In this document: in pieces, positions 53,613 to 61,052 of the stretch
Numbering within the stretch: the first letter of the stretch is position 1
Layout of the letters: every line of letters starts with the position of its first letter
Origin: Burkholderia sp. 9120
GTDB lineage: Bacteria > Pseudomonadota > Gammaproteobacteria > Burkholderiales > Burkholderiaceae
Direction of reading: 5' to 3'
Assembly (NCBI RefSeq): GCF_000745015.1
Contig: NZ_JQNA01000002.1
Coordinates: 2,914,001 to 2,978,000, forward strand
DNA length: 64,000 bases
The notes under the pieces: generated by a model
The model's input: the letters and a program-made list of their open reading frames with translations, nothing else
The model's database searches: none
What the model was told of the DNA's origin: nothing
Position numbers and translations under genes: made by a program

Positions 53613-54884
53613 TCACGTTAAAGCCGCCATTACCGGCAACTCGATCCGCACTTCCAACCCGCCTTGTGCGTGATTGCGCACGTGACAGCGTCCGCCGCGA
53701 TCGTGCGCGAGTCGCGCCACGATCGCGAGACCGAGGCCGCAGTGACCTTCGCCGCCCCGCGCGGCGTCGAGCCGCACGAAGGGTTTCATCGCGGCGGCGA
53801 TGCGGTCGTCCGGAATGCCGGGACCATGGTCGCGCACGCTGATGACCCAATGTCCATCGCTGCGCGCGGTGGCGATATCCACCGGCGGCGAGCCGTGTTC
53901 GAGCGCGTTATCCACGAGGTTCGTGACCAGTCGGTCGAGCAGTGTGCGCGGCAATTTGAATGCCGGACCCGCGCGCAGATCGAGCGTGAATAACGGCGTT
54001 TCGCTGCTGTCGCCCGCGAAAAACTGTTCCCGTAAAAAATCTTCGACTTCGACCGGCGGCCCGGCGTCGGCGGACTGGCCGGCGAATTCAAGGAACTGCT
54101 GGACGATGTTGGTCAGCGAGTCCACATCGCGAATCAGGCCGGCGCGTTCGCTTTCCGCGACCAGCACGCTGGCGCGCAATTTGAGGCGGGTGAGCGGCGC
54201 TTTCAGGTCGTGCGCGACCCCGGCCAGCATCACGGCCTGGTCGTCGCCGGCTTCGTTCAGACGCCGCATCATGTCGTTAAACGAACCGATCAGATCGCGC
54301 AGTTCGCGCGGGCCTTGCACGGTGACGGGCTCAGGCCGGCCACCCGAGCCGAATTCGCGAGCGGCGCCGGCCACACGCGACAATGGCCGCTGCATCTGCC
54401 ACACCGCGAGCAGCGAGAGGATTAGCGCACCCGCCAGCATCGAAACGGCTTCGATCAGAAAGCGCGGACGCGGCGGCACGTCGACCGGCACGACCACCCA
54501 GTTCGATTTTCCGGGGAACAGCACCCACAGTTGCGGCGGGCGTAAATCGTCGACGGCGATGCGGGTGCCGGGCGGCAGGTTGTCGCGCAGTTGCCGGCTC
54601 AAATCGGTCAGCGGATGCCGCGTCGGCTCGCCCAGATGCACGCTCGCCGGCATGTTCCAGGTCGGCACGAGATGCACGCGCATGGCGGGCGCGAGCGCGG
54701 CGCCCTTCATCGGCTCGCCGTTGACGGCCTGCAGCACCAGCAGAATGCCGCGCGCGAAGCCGTCGATTTCATGGCGCGGCGGTTGCATGACGATCAGCAC
54801 GAACCAGCCGGCCTGAATCGCGAACAACACCGCCGTCGAGAGCAACGCCATCCTGCCGAACAGCGTGTTCAGCGGGTTTCTCAT
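53613..54884 (-). CDS. EnvZ-like sensor histidine kinase
   Basis: 423 aa. Two membrane helices (about residues 12-33 and 143-163) enclose a periplasmic sensor; a HAMP domain follows (164-217). H225 in AGVAHDLKAPLTRLKL is the phospho-accepting residue, with the N box LVTNLVDNALEHG, then DHGPGIP and GLGLAIVARL in the ATPase domain. It overlaps the response-regulator gene by four bases. The sensory domain and signal are unknown. Confidence 0.93.
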   Translation of the reverse strand: MRNPLNTLFGRMALLSTAVLFAIQAGWFVLIVMQPPRHEIDGFARGILLVLQAVNGEPMKGAALAPAMRVHLVPTWNMPASVHLGEPTRHPLTDLSRQLRDNLPPGTRIAVDDLRPPQLWVLFPGKSNWVVVPVDVPPRPRFLIEAVSMLAGALILSLLAVWQMQRPLSRVAGAAREFGSGGRPEPVTVQGPRELRDLIGSFNDMMRRLNEAGDDQAVMLAGVAHDLKAPLTRLKLRASVLVAESERAGLIRDVDSLTNIVQQFLEFAGQSADAGPPVEVEDFLREQFFAGDSSETPLFTLDLRAGPAFKLPRTLLDRLVTNLVDNALEHGSPPVDIATARSDGHWVISVRDHGPGIPDDRIAAAMKPFVRLDAARGGEGHCGLGLAIVARLAHDRGGRCHVRNHAQGGLEVRIELPVMAALT

Positions 54885-55621
54885 GCGGTGGAGGCGGCCT
54901 CGTCGGCAAAGGGCGTGCCGTCGGCGTCGGGTACGAATACGTAGCCTTTGCCGCGCACCGTTTGCACGTAGCAGGGATTGGACGGATCTTCTTCGATCAC
55001 GCGGCGCAGACGCCAGATCGGCACGTCGAGACTGCGGTCGCGGAAGGCAAGATTGTCGCGATGCACGAGGTCGTGAATCAGCACGCGCGACAGCACCTTG
55101 TACGGATTGTTGACGAAGATCTTCAGCAGCGCGAACTCACTGTCGCGCAGCGCGAGCTTGGTGTCGTCGCGCGACAGCGAACGGGTCGCGAAGTCGAGTT
55201 CGAACGGCCCGAACCGGTACGGCTTGCGGGATTCCGGTGCGCTGGTGGTGGACGGCCCGCGACGGCGCAGGACGGTATGGATGCGCGCGAGCAGTTCGCG
55301 TGGATCGAACGGCTTGGTCAGGTAGTCGTCCGCGCCGAGCGATAGCCCGACGATGCGGTCGGCCACCGTGCCCCGCGCGGTCACGAAGATCACCGGAATG
55401 TCGTCGCCGGCGGCGCGCAACGCGGTGAGCGCACGCAGGCCGTCGGTGTTCGGCATCATGATGTCGAGCACCACGACGGAGGGCCGCTCGCGTTCGAGCC
55501 GCCGCTGAAGATGCGTGCCGTCATGCAGCACCGACGCGTCGAAGCCGTTCGATTGCAGAAACTTGCAAAGCAGATCGCGTACGACCGGATCGTCGTCGAC
55601 GATAAGGACCTGTGGATTCAT
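54881..55621 (-). CDS. OmpR-family response regulator
   Basis: 246 aa: receiver domain 1-120 with acidic D10-D11 pocket, phospho-acceptor D53 (VVLDIMMPNTDG), T81 and K103 (LTKPFDP), and a winged-helix DNA-binding domain in the second half (RDRSLDVPIWRLRRVIEE). It is translationally coupled (ATGA) with the kinase, so they are partners. It is closely similar to the regulator at 58032-58772. Confidence 0.94.
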   Translation of the reverse strand: MNPQVLIVDDDPVVRDLLCKFLQSNGFDASVLHDGTHLQRRLERERPSVVVLDIMMPNTDGLRALTALRAAGDDIPVIFVTARGTVADRIVGLSLGADDYLTKPFDPRELLARIHTVLRRRGPSTTSAPESRKPYRFGPFELDFATRSLSRDDTKLALRDSEFALLKIFVNNPYKVLSRVLIHDLVHRDNLAFRDRSLDVPIWRLRRVIEEDPSNPCYVQTVRGKGYVFVPDADGTPFADEAASTA

Positions 55622-56031
55622 GGCGAAATTCTAGACTGGCCCGCACAACGCGCGGCCGACTGTTTTCTTACCAATGCTTACGCTCGCCCGCACAACCTCT
55701 GCCGGCTGACGCGTAAGGCCCGCTGCCGAAGGCTCATAGCGTATTTCACGCATGCCATATTTGGCAATGCGCGGCTTGCCGTCCACGCCCATTCAATTCG
55801 ATAAGCATCGCCAAAAATTCCTCCGAAGAAACAATTTGCGCGTAATTGAAACCGCTCGCAACGGCTCGGAAGAACCGCCGGAAAGCGCGCTTTTCTTCGT
55901 GTATCGGCAGTGTGTGCGCAGCGCGATGATTCGTCGTGCAGTACGTTGCGCCGCAAGCCGGAAACAGCCTAACGCCTTGGGCCCACGGCAAGCGGTGTGA
56001 AATCGAAACCTAGCGCCACGCGAGGCTCATC
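55622..56031 (+). other. Non-coding gap upstream of the regulator and small-protein genes
   Basis: 410 bases with no supported gene. TGCCA-TATT-TGGCA (55753-55766) is a small operator-like inverted repeat. A TAGAAT box stands just before the regulator start on the minus strand without a good -35. GAGG before 56032 is a ribosome-binding site. Both divergent gene sets may be controlled from here. Confidence 0.4.
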
Positions 56032-56214
56032 ATGACCGTTCATAACAACTTCAGCTCAACCCGCTTTTCTTCGATGGCGCCGACACCGCCAGCGCCGAAA
56101 CCCGCGGCTCAAACCAACCCCGCCGCGGCGATGCCCACTCAGGAGGCCGCAGCCGAAGCATTGCCTTCGCTGCCCGCCGGACTCGTTGGGCATAACGTCA
56201 ACACGACCGCCTGA
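56032..56214 (+). CDS. Small Pro/Ala-rich protein, unknown function
   Basis: 60 aa, starting MTVHNNFSSTRFSSMAPTPP, rich in Pro, Ala and Thr, with no predicted membrane segment or motif. GAGG lies 6-7 bases before ATG, and three more small exported-type genes follow on the same strand, which support it as real; composition alone is weak evidence. Confidence 0.45.
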   Translation: MTVHNNFSSTRFSSMAPTPPAPKPAAQTNPAAAMPTQEAAAEALPSLPAGLVGHNVNTTA

Positions 56215-56229
56215 CGCACCGAGGCCCGT

Positions 56230-56427
56230 GTGTCGACCCCGAGAATCATTGACCGTTTCATTCGTGTCGTTGCGTGGTTGACGCTCGGCGCGGCGTTGCT
56301 GCCGTTCGGCGGCTGCGCCGTCGCCGCGCTGCCGTGCCGGCTGACCTCAGCCACGCTGAAAATCGTCCCGGTCGTTGGCCATGCCGCGGCCGCCCCGTTC
56401 GACATGTGCTCATCCGCGATCGACTGA
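56230..56427 (+). CDS. Small membrane- or lipid-anchored protein, unknown function
   Basis: 65 aa with a hydrophobic segment (VVAWLTLGAALLPFGGC) ending in an imperfect lipobox FGGC, then a short cysteine-containing tail. The start is GTG with GAGG upstream. It is 15 bases after the previous small gene and 3 bases before the next, so likely one operon. Confidence 0.55.
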   Translation: MSTPRIIDRFIRVVAWLTLGAALLPFGGCAVAALPCRLTSATLKIVPVVGHAAAAPFDMCSSAID

Positions 56428-56430
56428 ATC

Positions 56431-57162
56431 ATGACACTCAAACGGATTGCCTGTGCGTTGGCGCTGTTCGGTGGTTTGTTTTCGCTGGCCGCTTATGCGC
56501 AACCGGTCGCGCGTGACGCGAATCCGAACGCGTCCGCTTCGGCTCCTGCGCAGAAGGACGCAGCCGCCGATGCGCGCCGGCGCTCGGCCACGCAGGACGC
56601 GCCGTTCGCATTTCGTGGCGTCGCGCTCGGCATGACGCTCGACGAATTTCGCGCGGGGTCGAGCGTGCGGGCGACGCCCGTGGGCAGCGTGCCGGTCTGC
56701 GAGACGGATGTGCAGGCGGGCGCGCTCGGCATGCGGTTGAAGTCGCATGAGAGCTTGACGGTGGCGTGCCGCTGGGCGCATCGCGGCAATGACGGTTGGG
56801 CGGTGTCGCAAGCCGTGGTGGACGGCGCGCCGGCGCTGGAGCATGTGCTGCGCTTCGCGCGCGTCGACGGACAAAGCGCGCTGCGTCTGTACGAGATTTC
56901 TTTTGTGGTCGACGAGATCACCGCCGAAGACTTGCGCGACGCGCTCGCCGACCGTTACGGGCCGCCGCGCTTCGCGACGCGGAACGTGTCGGCCTCGGGC
57001 GCGATGCCAACCTACGTCTGGGAAAACGCGGTGAGTTCGATCACCTTGTGCTTTCTGCCGGGCACGCGCAACGGCACGCTCACCTATCTGCTGAAGGGTT
57101 CGGATGCGTGGGTGAAGTCGGTCGTGCGGCAGTGGCAGGCGAGCGGCGCCGAGGCGGGTTGA
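56431..57162 (+). CDS. Exported protein of unknown function
   Basis: 243 aa. Signal peptide MTLKRIACALALFGGLFSLA ending near AYA-QP, then an Ala-rich stretch to residue 55, then a compact domain: FRGVALGMTLDEFRAG at about 66-81 with cysteines near 91, 110 and 205. The VALGMTLDEFR pattern recalls small periplasmic domains of unknown function. The start lies 3 bases after the previous gene. Confidence 0.6.
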   Translation: MTLKRIACALALFGGLFSLAAYAQPVARDANPNASASAPAQKDAAADARRRSATQDAPFAFRGVALGMTLDEFRAGSSVRATPVGSVPVCETDVQAGALGMRLKSHESLTVACRWAHRGNDGWAVSQAVVDGAPALEHVLRFARVDGQSALRLYEISFVVDEITAEDLRDALADRYGPPRFATRNVSASGAMPTYVWENAVSSITLCFLPGTRNGTLTYLLKGSDAWVKSVVRQWQASGAEAG

Positions 57163-57304
57163 TGCGCGACGTCGACCAGCGGCGCGTTCGCGCCATGACC
57201 CGCGGCCCACGCGAATTTTTCTTCGTGCGATCAGGTTGCACGGCGATCCTGGCGTCCCTTCCCAGCCAGCCAATCCATCAAGCCGAACCGTTCAAGGAGC
57301 CTGC

Positions 57305-57976
57305 ATGACTACGCTACCTCTCACGCTCGCGCTGGGCGCGGCGTTCTGTCTCGCGGCCTGTTCGGGCGGCCAGCAGCCTTCCATCGTCGATACGCCGATG
57401 GCGCCGCCGCTCGCTTCCGCGTCGCTGAACGTGAATACGCAGGGCGCGATCTATCAGGCCGGCACGCCGCTGCTGCTGTACGAAACGCCGCGTGCGCAGC
57501 ATATCGGCGATGTGCTGACGATTCGTCTGTCGGAGTCGTATAGCGGCAACAATAGTTCGACGGCGGCGGCGAGCCGGTCGAGCAACATTACCGCCACTGC
57601 CGCCGATCAGTCGACTAACGCCGCCGCGCGGCTCGCGAGATTGTTCAACATCGGCTCGGCGAGCACGGACTACAAAGGGCAGGGCAGTCTCACCGACGTG
57701 AGCGGCATGACCGGTACGCTGGCCGTGACCGTGATCGGCACGATGTCGACCGGCAACCTGGTGGTGTCGGGCGAGAAGATGATTGCGATGAGCGGTAACC
57801 GCGACCGCTTGCGCCTGTCGGGGATCGTCAATCCCAAGGACATCGAGGCGGGCAATTATGTCGCGTCGAGCAAGGTCGCCAACGCGCGGATCGAACAGGC
57901 GGGTGCGGGGATGGTGTCCGACGCCACAACCATGGGCTGGTTACAGCGCATGTTTTTGAGCGTGCTGACGTTTTGA
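57305..57976 (+). CDS. FlgH-family lipoprotein (orphan flagellar L-ring homologue)
   Basis: 223 aa with lipobox LAAC (C19). The whole body follows FlgH, the outer-membrane L-ring of the flagellar basal body: QHIGDVLTIRLSESYSGNNS, then GNLVVSGEKMIAMSGNRDRL, GIVNPKDIEAGNYVASSKVA and the C-terminal GWLQRMFLSVLTF. ATG 57305 stands 5 bases after AAGGAG. No flgI, flgG or other flagellar gene is present here, so it may belong to another envelope structure or be a second copy. Gap to the gene before is 142 bases. Confidence 0.82.
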   Translation: MTTLPLTLALGAAFCLAACSGGQQPSIVDTPMAPPLASASLNVNTQGAIYQAGTPLLLYETPRAQHIGDVLTIRLSESYSGNNSSTAAASRSSNITATAADQSTNAAARLARLFNIGSASTDYKGQGSLTDVSGMTGTLAVTVIGTMSTGNLVVSGEKMIAMSGNRDRLRLSGIVNPKDIEAGNYVASSKVANARIEQAGAGMVSDATTMGWLQRMFLSVLTF

Positions 57977-58031
57977 GAGTTCGAGGGGCTGAGGGTGTGA
58001 GGCGTGATGACATCTGCGCCATCTCTCCTCG

Positions 58032-58772
58032 CTACGCCAACGGCGCCGCGCTCCGCTCAGCCGCACCGATTTCCCCATCCGGCACGAACACGTATCCGCG
58101 TCCCCACACCGTTTGCACATAGCGCGGCTCCGACGGATCGACTTCGATCAGCCGCCGCAGTCGCCAGATCGACACATCGAGACTGCGATTGCGATGCGCC
58201 TCGCTATTGCCGTGCAGTTTCTCCAGCAACTGCGCGCGCGTCAGCACCGTCATCGAATGTGTGACGAACACTTTGAGCATCGCGAATTCGCTCGAACGTA
58301 GCGTGATGCGCTCACCGTCGCGACGCAATTCGCGCGCCGGGAAATTCACTTCGAAACGGCCGAACTTGTACGGCGCGCGCTGTTCCGGCGCGCTCGGCGC
58401 AATCGTGCCGCGTCGGCGCAGCACCGTGCGAATGCGCGCGACCAGTTCGCTCGGCTCGAAGGGTTTGCCGAGATAGTCGTCGGCGCCGAGTTCGAGGCCG
58501 ATCACGCGGTCGATCGGATCGGCGCGCGCGGTCAGGAGAATCACGGGAATATCGTCGCCGGCCACGCGCAACGCGCGCAGCGCACTGATGCCGTCGAGCT
58601 CCGGCATCATGATGTCGAGCACGATCAGCGCGGGACGCTCGTCCTGCAATTTGCGCTGCAGCGCCAGACCGTGTTCGAGCGTGGCGACCTTGAAGCCACG
58701 CCCCTGCAGATAATCGCTGACGAGCTCACGTACGACGGGGTCGTCGTCGACGACCAGAATGGATTGGTTCAT
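58032..58772 (-). CDS. OmpR-family response regulator (no adjacent kinase)
   Basis: 246 aa, with D53 (VLDIMMPELDG), K103 (LGKPFEP) and a winged-helix domain (RNRSLDVSIWRLRRLIEVDP). Long segments are identical to the regulator at 54881-55621 (AGDDIPVI, GADDYL-KPF, GYVFVPD), so the two are paralogues of equal length. No histidine kinase adjoins it; it may share the EnvZ-like kinase 4 kb away, or be controlled by another. Confidence 0.92.
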   Translation of the reverse strand: MNQSILVVDDDPVVRELVSDYLQGRGFKVATLEHGLALQRKLQDERPALIVLDIMMPELDGISALRALRVAGDDIPVILLTARADPIDRVIGLELGADDYLGKPFEPSELVARIRTVLRRRGTIAPSAPEQRAPYKFGRFEVNFPARELRRDGERITLRSSEFAMLKVFVTHSMTVLTRAQLLEKLHGNSEAHRNRSLDVSIWRLRRLIEVDPSEPRYVQTVWGRGYVFVPDGEIGAAERSAAPLA

Positions 58773-58865
58773 TCAGGCCATCTTAGTGATCGACACGGAG
58801 GGCGCCAAGCGCGTAACGCTTTCGAATCCTTTCCCGTGTAAGAGACGGCAAGCAGCGTGCTGCGG

Positions 58866-59516
58866 CTAGTTCGCCTGCGAGGTTTGAATGGTCTGCATCG
58901 ATTGGCGCGCGAAGTCGCTCTGATCGACCACCATCCGATCGATCAGACCATTGAGTTTGGTCGACGCCGACGAAAAGCGGTCGGTGTTGAGCCCGCCGGT
59001 CTGATAGCGCGCGGTGACGAGAATGCGGCCGTTCTGGATGAGCGTCAGATCGATGATCGACAGATACTGGATCGATTCGTCGCTGAACGAGCGGCGGCCG
59101 TAGTCGATCGCGGCGTTGTAGACGAGCCGCGCCTCGCAACCGGCGGGCGAGGTGCCCGGATTGTAGACGTCCGAACGAATGCCGCGCCGGTCGAGCGCGA
59201 GTTGCAGCGCGGGTACGAAATCGCCCACCGACACCGTCTGATTCACTTCGATGCAGACGTTGCGCACGTCGGCCGGCCGGCCGTTGACGAAGGTCGGCGA
59301 CGAGTAGTTTGCTGCGATCGCATAGCCGGCCTGAATCACCGAGCCGGTGGCATCGGCGGCCTGGATCAGCGTCCACGCGCAGCCGTTCAGGCCGACCGCC
59401 AGCATCGCGCCGACGGCCAGCCGCGCGCACGGCCGCCGCGTGACGAGCCACGCGGTGCGCGTGGCGCATGAAGCTCGCGTGAAGGTGGCGGCGCGCATGC
59501 TCGGCATGAAGGTCAT
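58866..59516 (-). CDS. Lipoprotein, possibly Sbal_3080-like
   Basis: 216 aa from ATG 59516. A signal with lipobox LNGC (after LAVGAMLAVG) starts the mature protein at CAWTLIQAAD. The body shows a mixed alpha/beta domain (VCIEVNQTVSVGDFVPALQL, ILVTARYQTGG). It reminds me of the Sbal_3080 family of lipoproteins, but I cannot confirm this. The start is uncertain because several ATGs lie close together. Same strand as the orphan regulator gene, which begins 94 bases downstream. Confidence 0.6.
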   Translation of the reverse strand: MTFMPSMRAATFTRASCATRTAWLVTRRPCARLAVGAMLAVGLNGCAWTLIQAADATGSVIQAGYAIAANYSSPTFVNGRPADVRNVCIEVNQTVSVGDFVPALQLALDRRGIRSDVYNPGTSPAGCEARLVYNAAIDYGRRSFSDESIQYLSIIDLTLIQNGRILVTARYQTGGLNTDRFSSASTKLNGLIDRMVVDQSDFARQSMQTIQTSQAN

Positions 59517-59634
59517 GAGACGGTGCCTTGTGGCGGTCAAAGGAGGCGGCCGTGCAGCGCGCAGCGCGGTGAATCGTGACGGCCGGCGGCGTGGGCGTTT
59601 GGGTTCGGGCTCAGGTGCAGTTGCAGGTTCACGC

Positions 59635-60099
59635 TCAGCGCGTGACGCGCAGACGCAATTCGTTCTGCCCTTGCACGCTTGCCGTGATGCTGACGCGCCG
59701 CGCGGCGGCGGTCGTCACGATGAAATGCTGACGCGTCGGCGTGTTGAGGTCATGCACGACGTTCGGGAAGCAGGCCGCGACATCGGCGCCGAATTCTTCG
59801 AGCGGATCGGTGATCACGCCGTCGGCTTGCCAGTGCGCGCGCCAGTGGCAGTCGTACGCGTGCTGGCTGGCGCGGCAGTCGTCCGCGTCCGACAAGCCCG
59901 GCAGCCGCGCGGCCGGTTGCGCTTGCAACTGTTTGAAGTCGCGGGTGTCGACGATGTGTTTGAGCGCGGGGCACACGTCCGCGGGTTCGTCGGTCGGGGT
60001 GGTTTGCGCGGCGTGCGCGGCACTCGTCAGCAGCAGCGCTGCGCCAACAGCCAGCGCGAAGCGGCGGGTCAAAGGATAGGAGCGGCGATCGAATGACAT
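59635..60099 (-). CDS. Small exported cysteine-containing protein, unknown function
   Basis: 154 aa with a signal peptide (SYPLTRRFALAVGAALLLTS, cleavage near AHA-AQ) and four cysteines (positions about 43, 75, 84, 110) that could form two disulfides in the periplasm, where DsbD-type systems act. ATG 60099 is chosen from the signal; the longer frame is not supported. Same strand as the lipoprotein gene. Confidence 0.6.
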   Translation of the reverse strand: MSFDRRSYPLTRRFALAVGAALLLTSAAHAAQTTPTDEPADVCPALKHIVDTRDFKQLQAQPAARLPGLSDADDCRASQHAYDCHWRAHWQADGVITDPLEEFGADVAACFPNVVHDLNTPTRQHFIVTTAAARRVSITASVQGQNELRLRVTR

Positions 60100-60269
60100 G
60101 AGCGAAGAGTCCGGTAGCGTTGAATGACGTGGCGTGCCACACGAGGTTTGGCACGCGTAGCTATCGTCGCTGGAGGAGCACGTGTTCAAAGCGCGGAACA
60201 GCTTGCCGGCTTCGCAAATGCTTTCGAACTCTTTGCGGGTCTTTCTGGATGTTGCGGCGGTGGGCGTTT

Positions 60270-61052
60270 TCAGCCCAACGTGAGGCCGCCGTCGACGTGA
60301 ATCACCTGGCCGGTGATATGCCGTGCTTCGTCGGAAAGCAGGAACGCGATCAGCGCGGCGATATCCGCCGGCTCGGCGACATGGCCCAGCGGCGTCGCCT
60401 GTGCCGCGTGTTGCCATACCGATACGTTATCGGCACTCGGGCCGCGATCTTTACGGGTATAACCCGGCGCCACGCAATTCACGGTCACGCCATGCGGCGC
60501 AAGTTCGGCCGCCGCCGTTTTCGCTAGCGACTCGAGCGCCGCTTTCGCTGCCGCCGTCGCAGCGAACGGCGCATCCGCGCGATAGCGGTGCGCGACGAAC
60601 GAACTGAGCGCGACCACGCGGCCGCGCCTGGACGTTTCCAGCGCGGGCGAAGCGCGTTTGACGAGCGCCGCGAACGCCGCCGGCATGGCGGCCCAGGCGG
60701 CGCTGAACGTATCGGGATCGAGCGCGTGCAGCGTTTGCCGCTGCGCGTGGCCCGCATTGGCGACCAGTTGATCGAGTGCGCCGAAGCTGGCCAGCGTTTG
60801 ATGTATCAGATGTTCCGCCGCGCCACGCTCGGCAAGATCGGCGCACAGCGTTGCGCATTGCGCGCCGCTCGACTGGCAATCGGCGGCCACTTGCGCGAGG
60901 CGTTCGCGCGACGCCTCGTCGGCGCCGCGAGCGTGCAGCATCAGCGCCGTGCGCGGCGCGGCAATGCGCCGGGCCAACGCCGCGCCGATGCCGGAGCCCG
61001 CGCCGGTGATCAGCACGACGCGATCGAAGCCGGCGGGACTCGGCACGGTCAT
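60270..61052 (-). CDS. Short-chain dehydrogenase/reductase with altered active site
   Basis: 260 aa with NAD(P) motif TGAGSGIG (residues 16-23), NAG at 99-101, and the SDR C-terminal VNCVAPGYTRKD and HVDGGLTLG. The active-site serines are at 150-151. In place of the usual YxxxK, the segment reads F163-x6-K170 (FAATAAAK); the spacing matches the YxxxxxxK of FabI-type enoyl reductases, but the tyrosine is phenylalanine. The ABC-transporter gene upstream overlaps it by four bases, so they are coupled. Substrate unknown. Confidence 0.82.
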   Translation of the reverse strand: MTVPSPAGFDRVVLITGAGSGIGAALARRIAAPRTALMLHARGADEASRERLAQVAADCQSSGAQCATLCADLAERGAAEHLIHQTLASFGALDQLVANAGHAQRQTLHALDPDTFSAAWAAMPAAFAALVKRASPALETSRRGRVVALSSFVAHRYRADAPFAATAAAKAALESLAKTAAAELAPHGVTVNCVAPGYTRKDRGPSADNVSVWQHAAQATPLGHVAEPADIAALIAFLLSDEARHITGQVIHVDGGLTLG

